64,000 bases of DNA from GWF2-38-69 sp965228125. Lineage in GTDB: Bacteria > Verrucomicrobiota > Lentisphaeria > Victivallales > GWF2-38-69. Positions 43,287 through 53,226 of the stretch are shown one piece after another. The stretch spans positions 2,232,001-2,296,000 of the forward strand of contig OZ245791.1 in the NCBI GenBank assembly GCA_965228125.1, in the 5' to 3' direction. Below the pieces are notes generated by a model that was not told where the DNA came from, ran no database searches, and was given only the letters and a program-made list of their open reading frames with translations. A program made the position numbers and the translations under genes. The first letter of the stretch is position 1; each line of letters begins with the position of its first letter.

Positions 43287-43362
43287 CGTAAAACCCCTAT
43301 AAATGTTGTTGGAATTTGTAATTTGACTTATATATAACGACTTTGTTTCATTTTCGCAAGTT

Positions 43363-46329
43363 CTAAATTGTTTCTATGATAAATTTGGGGTTCATTTCTG
43401 TGTTTGCCTTGTCTAGCTGTTTTCTTCCTGAAATAGAGCAGATGCAGAGGTTTTTATCAGCGTTTTTCAAGAGTGAATTTGCTGCTTCCAGAACTTTATA
43501 AGGAGTGAGATTTAGAAGAGAGTTTCTGAAATTCTCTCTGAGTTCGCTAGTTATGTTTCTAATATAGCGATTTAGGGAGGTAGCTACTGCTTCTTCCGGA
43601 CGAATCGGCCTGTCAATCTTTTTCAGGCTGCCGATAATAGCAAGTTCGAGTTGCTCATGTCCTATCTTTTTCGAAGTAGCTAATTCAAGAGCTTTTCTGA
43701 ACGTGTCGTAGCTTTCTTTAATGCATGGGTCTCTATAGGTACTGAATGCAAAAGAACCATTCAACATAGAATATGAAGAGTGAGCTCCGTACGAGCCGCG
43801 TTTTACACGTATTTCGTCCCAAAGATAGTTATAAGTAAGATAGTGTGCCAGCAGAAAAATTGCAGGAGCGTGACTATGTGAAGATTCGACTGTGCTTAAT
43901 ACCGCTGAGTTGTATGAAACGCTGCTTGGCATAGCTATGGCGCAAGGATGGGAAGTTGAATGTGTGCTCAATTTGAAAGCTCTATGAATATCGTTATTTG
44001 TTTGTGGCGGACTGATGTCTGGAAGCCATTTTTGAAGTGTGGTCTCAAAAGATGTATTGCCTACAAAACTGGTAGTTAAAGAATTGGAATGGAGCAATAA
44101 GTTTTTGATTTTATATAAATTTTCTATGAGAGAAACTTTTTCGGTTTCAAAGCTATCGGCGAGTTTATTAAGGAAGCGTAAATGCGAGATACCGTTAGTT
44201 ATTTCCGAGAGGTATATATTTTCAGTCAGAAATCTGGAGGCATACATGACAGCATGGCTTGAACCTGCGGAGAGGATACTTGATTTGAGGCTGGTTCTCT
44301 TTTGGAGGATTAATTCTTTGAGACGCTTTTCATTAGAGAATTCGCACTGAGTAATACTCTCGTTTAAAATTGAGAGCATCCGGTCAAAATTTTCATCTAG
44401 ACACTTGGCATACACTGTTACGCAGGGGTTATAGGCCGTCATATCATTGAAATTGCCATCAGAAATCAATCCGGACGCTATTCCTCCGGTATATGAGGCT
44501 TCAAGTTCTGCCATCTGGCTGTAGGTGTGCTTTTGTGTGCCCATTTTAAGAAAGATGCTTTTAAAAAGAGCCATGGAGTTAAATAGATTCTCAGGAAGAG
44601 CAGAAACATTGAAAGCCAGATTGAGGTAACTTATTCCGTTTGAGTAAACATCGCTGATAATGAGTTTTGAGTTTTGAATATCTTTTATTTCTACGCCATA
44701 GTTTAGTCCCTTTTTGTCTATTTTGGAAAGGGAGAGTCTGGGAAGGGTATTGAGAGCTTCCTGTGAGTTGGGTTTTGATTGCAGCTCTTTTAGTTTCTTT
44801 GCATCATTTGTTATTTTAAGTAAGGTTTCTTTGGACATCTTTGACTTTAGTTTTCTCATGTCAAGCTCAAATTTCATATCGATCTTAGCATGGTATTTTT
44901 CGTCAGGAACAAAACTTATAACACAGTAGTGTCTATTGTTAACTATCTGTTCAATAAGAATTTTCTCAAGAAAATCCTTTTTCGTATCAACTAACTTTCT
45001 AAGTTTGTCGAGGTGTTCATTTATTTTGAGCATTGTAAGAGGGTCCGCATCGTATAACCAGTAGTCATATACTCTGTCCATAATGGTAAGAGGGTATGAG
45101 GACTGAATTTCTTTTGATTCCAGAAAAAGTTTATGGAAAGCTGCGCCAATTTTAGTTTTATCAAAACCTTTTTGAGCTTCCTCATTGCAGGTTGTCATGA
45201 TAAGTTTTTCTATTCCGGATGAACTTTTCGGGTTTATTCCCTTTAGCCCTACCGTGAAAAATGTATCATGTTGGAAATCCCCATACCCTGAGGAAGTTAA
45301 AGCTTCTCCAAGTTTGGAATCTACTAAGGCTTTTCGCAAAGGAGAAGACGCATTGTCAAGGAGATACATTTCTATAACTGACATTGCCAATGAGGTGAGC
45401 GTATCTGTGAGGGGGTTTGTTAGAAAGTTTAATACTACAGCCGATTTCATATTGTTTTTTTCTTCAGGGGAAATCGGGTAAGTCAAGGTTTTTCTGGCTG
45501 GTTTAGCCCACCTTGGTTGCAAAGGCATGGGCAAATTGAGGTTTATGGTATCGAATTTACTGAGGAACTCTTCATTCAGGATATTGAGAGTTTTTTTTAC
45601 ATCAAAAGAACCATAGACAATCATATAACTGTTAGACGGGTGGTAATATTTTGAATGAAAAGATTTAAACTTTTTGTATGTAAGAGTCGGTATTTTCTCA
45701 GGATCCCCGCCCGAATCTTTTCCATATATGGTTTTTGGCATTATGCTTTTTGATTCTTCCCTGCTGATTATGCCGTCAAGGTCGGAATAAACGCCTTTCA
45801 TTTCATTGTAGACTATGCCTTCGACTGTAAGTTTGCTTTTGCCTTTTTCATCTTTTGCTAAATTGAAGTGATGTCCTTCCTGTTTGAAATGTTCCTTGGT
45901 TATTAAGGGGTTGAAAACGGCATCGCAGTAAACCCTCAAGAGATTATGAAAGTCTTCTTCATTTGTGCTGGCGCAGGGATAAACTGTTTTATCAGGATAT
46001 GTCATAGCATTGAGAAATGTCGCAAGACTGGTTTTGAGCAATTCCACAAAGGGGTCTTTGACAGGGTATCTTTTAGAACCGCATAAAACTGTATGCTCTA
46101 GAATGTGAGGCAGTCCTGTATCATCTACCGGAAATGTTTTGAAAGCTACGGAAAATAAATTTTCAGTATCGTCAGTTTGCAGATATATAAGCCTGGCTGA
46201 GCTTTTTATGTGAACCATTTCGTAAGAGATACATCTGGTGTCCTTTAATTTTGTTATTTTCTTTATTTCGAAATTATGAAGAACCTGTCCTTCGGTGAAG
46301 ATAATTTCGGGCAACTCTTTTTGAACCAT
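43363..46329 (-). CDS. M16C-family zinc metalloprotease (presequence protease-like)
   Basis: Large (988-residue) peptidase related to mitochondrial PreP and bacterial M16C enzymes, which degrade peptides in an enclosed chamber. The inverted zinc motif HxxEH is in PHILEHTVLCGSKRYPVKDPF (about residue 90), with the downstream Glu in IVYNEMKGVYSD. ATFLNAMTYPDKTVYPCAST is also characteristic. The second, inactive half follows. No signal peptide is visible, so it is cytoplasmic, unlike many periplasmic M16 proteins. It is the first gene of a minus-strand run and is divergent from truA across 67 bases. Confidence 0.9.
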   Translation of the reverse strand: MVQKELPEIIFTEGQVLHNFEIKKITKLKDTRCISYEMVHIKSSARLIYLQTDDTENLFSVAFKTFPVDDTGLPHILEHTVLCGSKRYPVKDPFVELLKTSLATFLNAMTYPDKTVYPCASTNEEDFHNLLRVYCDAVFNPLITKEHFKQEGHHFNLAKDEKGKSKLTVEGIVYNEMKGVYSDLDGIISREESKSIMPKTIYGKDSGGDPEKIPTLTYKKFKSFHSKYYHPSNSYMIVYGSFDVKKTLNILNEEFLSKFDTINLNLPMPLQPRWAKPARKTLTYPISPEEKNNMKSAVVLNFLTNPLTDTLTSLAMSVIEMYLLDNASSPLRKALVDSKLGEALTSSGYGDFQHDTFFTVGLKGINPKSSSGIEKLIMTTCNEEAQKGFDKTKIGAAFHKLFLESKEIQSSYPLTIMDRVYDYWLYDADPLTMLKINEHLDKLRKLVDTKKDFLEKILIEQIVNNRHYCVISFVPDEKYHAKIDMKFELDMRKLKSKMSKETLLKITNDAKKLKELQSKPNSQEALNTLPRLSLSKIDKKGLNYGVEIKDIQNSKLIISDVYSNGISYLNLAFNVSALPENLFNSMALFKSIFLKMGTQKHTYSQMAELEASYTGGIASGLISDGNFNDMTAYNPCVTVYAKCLDENFDRMLSILNESITQCEFSNEKRLKELILQKRTSLKSSILSAGSSHAVMYASRFLTENIYLSEITNGISHLRFLNKLADSFETEKVSLIENLYKIKNLLLHSNSLTTSFVGNTSFETTLQKWLPDISPPQTNNDIHRAFKLSTHSTSHPCAIAMPSSVSYNSAVLSTVESSHSHAPAIFLLAHYLTYNYLWDEIRVKRGSYGAHSSYSMLNGSFAFSTYRDPCIKESYDTFRKALELATSKKIGHEQLELAIIGSLKKIDRPIRPEEAVATSLNRYIRNITSELRENFRNSLLNLTPYKVLEAANSLLKNADKNLCICSISGRKQLDKANTEMNPKFIIETI

Positions 46330-46396
46330 ATTTACACCTGTTGTCTATGCTGTTATGATTATGCTAAATGATTTAATGTTTCACGAATAATATCCT

Positions 46397-47242
46397 ATGA
46401 GTAACGACTCGGCAAACGATGTTCAGAAGCAAATTGAAAGAGCCCCTTTTTCTTATCTCATGAATATAAGCTTTGATGGCACTGACTATTCCGGTTGGCA
46501 GGTACAGCCTAATGGACCGACAGTTCAGTCTGTTATGGAGAAAAAGTTAAGCTATCTTTTCGATTCTAAAATAGTTTTGACAAGTTCAGGAAGAACTGAC
46601 GCAGGAGTACACGCTGTTGGAATGTCAGCTTCTTTTATACCTCCAATCAAACCCCAGATTCCTGCAGAGACAGTCAAAAAGGCTATGAATAGCATTCTTC
46701 CTTCTGATGTCAGGGTTAACTCTATTGAAACAAAAGAGCAGGGGTTCAATGCAAGGCATGATGCAAAAGGCAAGGCATATACCTATGTTATTCATAACAG
46801 CAGAAAGACTAACCCGTTCACTCACAGATGGGCATGGCAGGTTAGCGAATCTTTTAATATCGAGGCTGTTCAAAAGGCGTCCTCATATCTGACAGGAGTC
46901 CATGATTTTTCGTCTTTTGCTGTTGAGATAACGAAGAGCGGGAAAAATCCGGTTAGAAATGTCTTCGAAATAAGAGTTAATACATTTGGAGAATACATAT
47001 GCGTAACATTTTTAGGAGAAAGTTTTCTATATAAGATGGTAAGGAGTCTGGTGGGAACGCTGCACAGGGTAGGAACAAATAGAATAGAACCAGATAAAGT
47101 ACAGGAAATCCTTGAGGCTAGAAACAGACTCAGCGCATATGATACAGCGCCGGCTAAAGGGTTATTCCTTATGAAGGTTTTTTATTCATACGGAGAATGG
47201 AAAGAATTTGATTTGCAAGCACTACCTTTTTTTAGTTTATAA
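46397..47242 (+). CDS. truA: tRNA pseudouridine(38-40) synthase TruA
   Basis: Makes pseudouridine at positions 38-40 of the tRNA anticodon arm. The catalytic Asp is in SSGRTDAGVHAVGM (about residue 61), with the N-terminal FDGTDYSGWQVQPNGPTVQ and ARHDAKGKAYTYVIHN patterns and the final motif SFLYKMVRSLVGTL. Length 281, a little longer than E. coli TruA because of about 16 extra N-terminal residues; the ATG at 46397 has no strong Shine-Dalgarno, so a later start cannot be excluded. Confidence 0.94.
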   Translation: MSNDSANDVQKQIERAPFSYLMNISFDGTDYSGWQVQPNGPTVQSVMEKKLSYLFDSKIVLTSSGRTDAGVHAVGMSASFIPPIKPQIPAETVKKAMNSILPSDVRVNSIETKEQGFNARHDAKGKAYTYVIHNSRKTNPFTHRWAWQVSESFNIEAVQKASSYLTGVHDFSSFAVEITKSGKNPVRNVFEIRVNTFGEYICVTFLGESFLYKMVRSLVGTLHRVGTNRIEPDKVQEILEARNRLSAYDTAPAKGLFLMKVFYSYGEWKEFDLQALPFFSL

Positions 47243-47338
47243 GGGCTGATTGGAGTTATTGAAAATTAGTGGCTGTGCCTTAAACTAAATTAGCTACTTA
47301 CTTATAAAATCAACGATTATAAGGATACATATTTTATC

Positions 47339-48562
47339 ATGTCTAAAAAAAAGAACTTATATTTTGCCTTTAGAATGCGTGAACTCATTATTGTTTCTTT
47401 TTTTCTTTGTTTGATTCTGGTGCAGATTTCATGTTCCAAGAAGGAATCCGGATCCAGCAGTGTTTCAGGAAGGCCTGTTCATGCTTCTGCGGTAATTAAG
47501 TCAGATGTGCCAATTTATATAGATGCTATTGGAATGCTTTCGTCCAAATTAAGCGTGGATATAAAATCACAGGCAACGGGGAAAATCATCAAAGCGAATT
47601 TTGATGAAGGAAGCTTTGTTAAAAAAGGAGATGTTCTTTTTGAAATTGATCCGAGGCCTTTCCAGGCAGTGTTGAACCAATCAATAGCGCAGTTAAAACA
47701 AAATGAGTCTGACAGGGATATAGCCGAATGGATTGTTACGAAGAATAAAGGCCTTGCAGCCGTTGGAGCGATGGCAGCCCAGGATTATGCTAAAATTCTT
47801 GCGGCATATGCAAAAACTCTGGGGATGGTAGAAGCCGATAAAGCTACGATATGGCAGAATCAAATAAATTTGGAGTTTTGCAAGATACTTTCTCCTATAG
47901 ATGGAGTTACCGGAAAAAGGCTTGTAGATCCTGGAAATGTTATAGTTGCCGACAGCGGCCCAACTTTGGTAAATATTAAATCAGTAGACCCGCTCAACGT
48001 TGACTTTACGATACCTGAGCGCAATTACAGCATATTACGGGAATCAATGAATAAGGGAGTACTAAAGGTCATTGTGGCTACGGAGTCACTAGGTGAAGGA
48101 AACAACGTAATTGTCAGGCAATACTCGGGTACATTGCAGTTTTTAAATAACACAGTAGATCCTGCAACGGGGACAATATATTTGAGGGCTTCTGTTCCCA
48201 ATTCTAACAAAGAAATATGGCCAGGGCAATTTGTTAAGGTCAGACTGATTTTTTACATAAAAAAAGATTCTATGATGGTGCCGCGCATTGCAGTAAATAT
48301 GGGGCTTAAAGGAGATTATGTTTTTGCCATCAAAGATAACAAAGCTAAACTTTGTTGGGTGAAAAAGGGTTTGGACGAAGGAGATTATTGTATTATAGAT
48401 AGCATAACGGGTGATAACAGATTTCAACCAGGGGACAGTGTAGTGACGATAGGTCAAATGGGATTGGTTCCTGATTGTCCCGTAGAAATCGTTGAAACAG
48501 ATTCATTTTCTCTTGATTCGAATTCCGATACTTCTCAAGCTGCCGATACCAGCAGACTCTAA
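47339..48562 (+). CDS. RND efflux periplasmic adaptor, lipoprotein
   Basis: AcrA/MexA-type adaptor (407 residues) joining the inner-membrane pump to an outer-membrane channel. A lipobox-bearing signal is visible (FFLCLILVQISCSKK, lipidated Cys about residue 31). The barrel-sandwich domain begins VDIKSQATGKIIKANFDEGSFVKKGDVLFEID, followed by a short helical hairpin, the second half ILSPIDGVTGKRLVDPGNVI, and the beta-barrel PGQFVKVRL. It lies 22 bases before the RND pump gene. Of the known families the pattern is closest to MdtA/TriA/AcrA type multidrug systems. The upstream region 47243-47338 has no evident regulator. Confidence 0.9.
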   Translation: MSKKKNLYFAFRMRELIIVSFFLCLILVQISCSKKESGSSSVSGRPVHASAVIKSDVPIYIDAIGMLSSKLSVDIKSQATGKIIKANFDEGSFVKKGDVLFEIDPRPFQAVLNQSIAQLKQNESDRDIAEWIVTKNKGLAAVGAMAAQDYAKILAAYAKTLGMVEADKATIWQNQINLEFCKILSPIDGVTGKRLVDPGNVIVADSGPTLVNIKSVDPLNVDFTIPERNYSILRESMNKGVLKVIVATESLGEGNNVIVRQYSGTLQFLNNTVDPATGTIYLRASVPNSNKEIWPGQFVKVRLIFYIKKDSMMVPRIAVNMGLKGDYVFAIKDNKAKLCWVKKGLDEGDYCIIDSITGDNRFQPGDSVVTIGQMGLVPDCPVEIVETDSFSLDSNSDTSQAADTSRL

Positions 48563-48584
48563 TCAATAACAGGCTATATAAATT

Positions 48585-51500
48585 ATGAACATATCAACGA
48601 TATTCATCAAGAAGCCTATAATGACCGTACTTCTGGTCTTGGCTGTATTGGTCTTCGGGATAGCATCTTATTTGACCTTACCTATAAGCGATTTACCAGA
48701 GGTACAAAGCCCGGTTATTGCAATCACAGCGTCTTATCCTGGAGCCAGTCCTGAAACAATGGCATCGGCAGTTGCTTCGCCAATCGAAAATGAGTGTATG
48801 CAAATACCAGGGCTTTCGAGTATTATATCCAATAATACGGAAGGCCAGACGCAAATCACATTGACATTTGATTTGGATAAAAACGTGGATTTGGCAGCTC
48901 CCGACGTTCAGGCTGCTTTATCCAGAGCCAGTTCCAATTTGCCCTCTTTGCCTTCACCACCATCTTATAAAAAGTCCAATCCGTCTGATTCTCCGGTTAT
49001 TTATATTCTTGTAAGCTCGGATTCCCTTGCCAGCGGTGCGTTGTTTGATATAGCGAACAAACGTATAGCCCAGAGAATAAGCATGATAAATGGTGTTTCC
49101 GAAGTCGACTGTTACGGTGCCAAAACTGCTGTAGTAGTAGAAGTGGATCCAGATATGATGGCATCTTATGATTTGGGATATCCTGAGGTTTCCACTACTC
49201 TCCAAAACAGTACTGTGATGACCCCAGGCGGAAGTATAAACGGGATGAGCAGAGCTTTTTCAATTGAACCTGACGGTCAACTTACTGATCAAAAAGGTTA
49301 TAACGATCTTATAATTAAATATGTTGGTGGTTCTCCCATAAGGATAGGAAGTATCGGGGGCGCGAAAAATAACACAAACAATGATCTTATCAATATAACC
49401 TTCTTTAACCGCAGCTTCGGAATGAAAGTGCAGCCGTCTTTTATAATGGTTAAGAGAACTGCAGGTTCAAACACAATAGTCCTTATCAATCACATTAAAG
49501 CTCTGTTGAGTGATCTGGAAACAGAAATTCCAGGAGCTGTAAAAATAACTATTATGCATGATAGGGCAGAGACTATTATAGAATCAATCAATGATGTTAA
49601 ATTCACTTTGCTTTTGGCGTTTATACTAGTCGTACTTGTTATATACATTTTTCTGGGAAGGATTTCAGACACCGTTATTCCTGCGGTTTCTCTTCCGCTT
49701 TCCATCATTATGACTTTTATGATCATGTCTCTTCTTGGTTTTACTATAGATAATCTTTCGCTTATGGCTCTTACTCTTGCCGTGGGTTTTGTAGTTGATG
49801 ATGCTATTGTTGTTCTTGAAAATACGGTTCGTTTGATTGAAGAGGGGAAGAAGCCATTTGATGCTGCCATAGAAAGTGCTAAAGAGATCACAGGTACTGT
49901 GGTGACCATGACCTTGTCTTTGGTTACAGTCTTTGTTCCTCTTGTTTTTATGGGAGGAATTGTCGGAAGAACTTTCAGGGAATTTTCAATTACTGTTATT
50001 CTTGCTGTAGTTTGCTCAGGGATTGTGTCGTTGACTCTCAGTCCTATGATGTGCGCCAGGATACTTAAGCCGTTAAGTGAAGAGAAGCACCGTAAATATT
50101 CTTTGAAATCTATAATAGAAACACTTATAAAGAAATTGATTTATGGGTACGGTATTTCGTTAAGGTTTGTTCTCAAAAGAAAATATCTATCCTTGTTTGC
50201 ATGGGTTGTCTGTATAGTGGGGACTTTATGGTTTTATTTTTTGGTTCCAAAAGGATTTTTGCCGGTAGGAGACAGCGGAGTAATTCATGGCGGGCTATTA
50301 GTTCCTCTCGGAACTTCCACTGAAATGATGCAGAAGTTTCAAAACTCAGTAAATGAAATATTGGAAGAGAATAAAAACATAGAGCAGTTTTGCACTATTA
50401 CCGGATTTTCTTCAGGTGCTGATCAATCCACTGGTATGATGTTTGCCATGCTGAAAGATAAGAAAAAAAGGCCTAATATAAATGTCGTAGTAGAACAGCT
50501 TTGGGCTAAGTTGATGAATAACCCGTTTCCTTTAGGTTTTGCATTTATTCAGCCGATGCCAGTGTTAAAAATTAGTACTGGCGGAGAAAGCACTGCTTCA
50601 GGAGCTAAATATTCTTATACGATCATAGGTCCAAATGCAGACGAAGTTTACGCTTGTTCGGAAAAGCTTCAGGATGAGTTCTCTGCAATGCATGAACTTG
50701 TAGGAATCCAGAATAGTGTTAAACTAAATATGCCCCAGATTACTATCGAACTTTTACGCGACAGGGCTTCCAGTTTCGGTGTTACTGCCAATGATATAGA
50801 ATCATCTTTGGCGTTAGCTTATGCAAAAGGTAAAGTTACGCAATTTACGACCGATCTGGATCAGTATGATGTAATTATGAAGGTTCAGGATAAATTTCTG
50901 AAAAATCCTGAAGATATTAAAAAGCTTTATATCAGATCCAGCCAAACAGGGCAATTGGTTCCTTTTGAGAATGTTGCCAATATTAAAGAAACTCTGGGGC
51001 CACAACAAGTATCGCATTCGCAGCAACTTGTTTCTGCTACACTGTCGTTTAATGTTAATCCCGGTGTGCCGTTAGGAGTTGTTACGAATAAGATCAATAA
51101 ACTGGCATCAAAAGTACTTGAGCCTGGTATGAAAGGATTTTTTCAAGGTGAAGCTGAAGAGTTCCAAACTGCTATAGCATCAATGTCTGTTCTTATTCTT
51201 GTATCTGTTTTTCTTTTGTACATAATTCTTGGAGTTCTCTACGAAAGCTATATACATCCTTTTACAGTGCTTACCACACTTCCGGTGGCTGCATTTGGGG
51301 GTATCGGTACATTGCTTATATTCAACTCTCCGCTAGACTTGTATGCCTATGTAGGGCTTTTCATGCTTCTTGGTATTATTGCAAAAAATGGTATTATGAT
51401 GGTGGATTTTGCCAAACAGAACAGAGAAAAGGGAGATGGTATGCTTTCAGCTATCTACGATGCCTGCCTTGTGCGATTCAGACCGATCCTGATGACGGGG

Positions 51501-51737
51501 CTTGCAGCTATAATGGGTGCTCTTCCCATAGCATTAGGGGTTGGGGCTGACGGGGATTCGAGAAGATCTTTAGGGCTGGTTATCGTAGGAGGGCTCATTT
51601 TTGCTCAGATAATAACGCTTTTTGTTACTCCTGGGATATACTTGTACATGGAATGGGTTCAGGAAAAAATCCTTGACAGATTTGAACTCTCCAGGTCGCA
51701 GGCTGCGGCAAAAGAGATAGAAAACAAAAAACATTAA
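48585..51737 (+). CDS. RND-family multidrug efflux transporter, inner-membrane pump
   Basis: AcrB/MexB/MdtB-type proton-driven pump (1050 residues) with 12 membrane segments and two large periplasmic loops. It starts with FIKKPIMTVLLVLAVLVFG and PEVQSPVIAITASYPGASPETM. The proton-relay Asp pair is intact in VGFVVDDAIVVLENTVRL (about residues 405-407). The second half carries NGIMMVDFAKQNREKG and MTGLAAIMGALPIALG, and GADGDSRRSLGLVIVGGL closes the usual pattern. There is no TolC-type outer-membrane factor next to it; one must be supplied from elsewhere. The lack of heavy-metal efflux markers suggests small organic substrates. Confidence 0.94.
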   Translation: MNISTIFIKKPIMTVLLVLAVLVFGIASYLTLPISDLPEVQSPVIAITASYPGASPETMASAVASPIENECMQIPGLSSIISNNTEGQTQITLTFDLDKNVDLAAPDVQAALSRASSNLPSLPSPPSYKKSNPSDSPVIYILVSSDSLASGALFDIANKRIAQRISMINGVSEVDCYGAKTAVVVEVDPDMMASYDLGYPEVSTTLQNSTVMTPGGSINGMSRAFSIEPDGQLTDQKGYNDLIIKYVGGSPIRIGSIGGAKNNTNNDLINITFFNRSFGMKVQPSFIMVKRTAGSNTIVLINHIKALLSDLETEIPGAVKITIMHDRAETIIESINDVKFTLLLAFILVVLVIYIFLGRISDTVIPAVSLPLSIIMTFMIMSLLGFTIDNLSLMALTLAVGFVVDDAIVVLENTVRLIEEGKKPFDAAIESAKEITGTVVTMTLSLVTVFVPLVFMGGIVGRTFREFSITVILAVVCSGIVSLTLSPMMCARILKPLSEEKHRKYSLKSIIETLIKKLIYGYGISLRFVLKRKYLSLFAWVVCIVGTLWFYFLVPKGFLPVGDSGVIHGGLLVPLGTSTEMMQKFQNSVNEILEENKNIEQFCTITGFSSGADQSTGMMFAMLKDKKKRPNINVVVEQLWAKLMNNPFPLGFAFIQPMPVLKISTGGESTASGAKYSYTIIGPNADEVYACSEKLQDEFSAMHELVGIQNSVKLNMPQITIELLRDRASSFGVTANDIESSLALAYAKGKVTQFTTDLDQYDVIMKVQDKFLKNPEDIKKLYIRSSQTGQLVPFENVANIKETLGPQQVSHSQQLVSATLSFNVNPGVPLGVVTNKINKLASKVLEPGMKGFFQGEAEEFQTAIASMSVLILVSVFLLYIILGVLYESYIHPFTVLTTLPVAAFGGIGTLLIFNSPLDLYAYVGLFMLLGIIAKNGIMMVDFAKQNREKGDGMLSAIYDACLVRFRPILMTGLAAIMGALPIALGVGADGDSRRSLGLVIVGGLIFAQIITLFVTPGIYLYMEWVQEKILDRFELSRSQAAAKEIENKKH

Positions 51738-51771
51738 AAATAAAATTCAAACTTAAAAATATGGAGAAAAT

Positions 51772-52056
51772 ATGTCTTTTATACGTTTGACTATCATTGC
51801 GTTTTTATCGTTGTTCATATTTTCATCCTGTTCTTCGGACTCGGCTATTGATAAGGATTTCCAGGCTGTTAACGACACGGTATTTCATGGCCCTGCAAAT
51901 CCTGACAATACAGATGAGGCCAGAGGCTCTTATGAGTGGATGAATAACAGGATGGACGATGAACAGACCGCTTCAGAGCTTAATGCTGATAGGCCTTTTG
52001 ATACCGGAGACAGCGGTGATGACAATGAAGGCATGAACGAAAGCTTTCAGCCTTGA
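51772..52056 (+). CDS. Small acidic lipoprotein of unknown function
   Basis: A 94-residue protein with a lipoprotein signal (FLSLFIFSSCSSDS, lipidated Cys about residue 20) and a strongly acidic, Asn/Asp-rich mature part (many D, N, G, E; DDNEGMNESF near the end) that is probably unstructured. It follows the RND pump by 34 bases, in the same direction, with GGAG upstream. No family is recognised; it could be an accessory of the pump or an independent small lipoprotein. Confidence 0.62.
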   Translation: MSFIRLTIIAFLSLFIFSSCSSDSAIDKDFQAVNDTVFHGPANPDNTDEARGSYEWMNNRMDDEQTASELNADRPFDTGDSGDDNEGMNESFQP

Positions 52057-52122
52057 CATTCCCTCTGATACAGCAGAAAATTTGGGGTTTATAGTTAGTT
52101 GATTTTTATTTCGGGGGAACGT

Positions 52123-53226
52123 ATGGACGAAAGAGTTGTAAGACATGCTGAAGTACTTGTTAATTACTCTCTTAAAATTAAAAAAGGTGAAAAAGTACTT
52201 ATTCAGGGCGATGTAACCACTCTGCCTATGCTTAAGGAGTGTTATAAGCAAGTATTGAAACAGGGGGCATTCCCTGAAATCAGGCTTGTGTCAGATGAGT
52301 TAAGCGAAGTATTGCTTAAAAATGCCAATGATGATCAGATATTGTACACTCCTAAGAGCTGTATTGATGCTATAGATTATACAGATGCCGTACTGAGTTT
52401 TCATGGTTGCAGCAACACACGTATCCTTAATGCTATTCCTGCAGAGAAGGTTAAGCTTCTTGCAAAAGGACGGACGCAATATGTGAATAAGTTCTACGGG
52501 AAAGAATCTGAAGGAAAACTCAGATGGTGTCTTTCTCTATACCCTACTGCAGCCCTTGCGCAGGAAGCAGGAATGTCTATTTCAGATTATTCTGATTTTG
52601 TTTACTCTTCCTGCATGCTAAATGCGACAAATCCTATAAAAGAATGGGAAAAGGTTTTTTCCGAACAGGAAAAAATCCGCAAGTTTCTTGATACGAAAAA
52701 ACAGCTTCATATTGTCTCCGAAGGAACAGACCTGAAAATGTCAATAGAAGGAAGAAGTTGGATAAATTGTTGCGGGAAAGTCAATTTTCCAGATGGCGAG
52801 ATTTTTACTTCTCCTATTGAAGACACAGTAGAAGGAAATATTTCTTTTACGTTTCCTGGCATATATTCCGGAAACGAAATAGAAGGGATTCAGTTGGCAT
52901 TTAAGAAAGGAAAAGTCGTAAAGTCATCGGCGGCTAAAGGAGAAACACTGCTCCAACAGATATTGAAAACAGATAAAGGCGCATCCTATGTGGGTGAGAT
53001 AGCAGTGGGTACTAACTATAACATCAAAAAGTTTACCAAGAATATGCTGTTTGATGAAAAAATAGGCGGCACAGTTCACCTTGCTATCGGGCGTTCTATT
53101 CCAGGTACCGGAGGCAAAAACCAGTCAGCCATTCACTGGGATATGTTGTGTGATATGAAAAAGAACGGCAAAATTTTTGTGGACGGCACTCTCATATATG
53201 AAAAGGGCAACTTTATAGCTTTCTAG
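52123..53226 (+). CDS. M29-family aminopeptidase (AmpS/AmpT type)
   Basis: Metal-dependent cytoplasmic aminopeptidase of the thermophilic family. Start MDERVVRHAEVLVNYSLKIKKGEKVLIQGD is typical; the two acidic/His clusters that bind cobalt or zinc are in the C-terminal half (FPGIYSGNEIEGIQLAF; GTVHLAIGRSIPGTGGKNQSAIHWDML, with His and Asp ligands). 367 residues from the ATG at 52123, preceded by GGGGGAACGT; a TTG at 52099 would add eight residues and is less likely. The stop overlaps that of uvrD/pcrA by four bases. Confidence 0.9.
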   Translation: MDERVVRHAEVLVNYSLKIKKGEKVLIQGDVTTLPMLKECYKQVLKQGAFPEIRLVSDELSEVLLKNANDDQILYTPKSCIDAIDYTDAVLSFHGCSNTRILNAIPAEKVKLLAKGRTQYVNKFYGKESEGKLRWCLSLYPTAALAQEAGMSISDYSDFVYSSCMLNATNPIKEWEKVFSEQEKIRKFLDTKKQLHIVSEGTDLKMSIEGRSWINCCGKVNFPDGEIFTSPIEDTVEGNISFTFPGIYSGNEIEGIQLAFKKGKVVKSSAAKGETLLQQILKTDKGASYVGEIAVGTNYNIKKFTKNMLFDEKIGGTVHLAIGRSIPGTGGKNQSAIHWDMLCDMKKNGKIFVDGTLIYEKGNFIAF

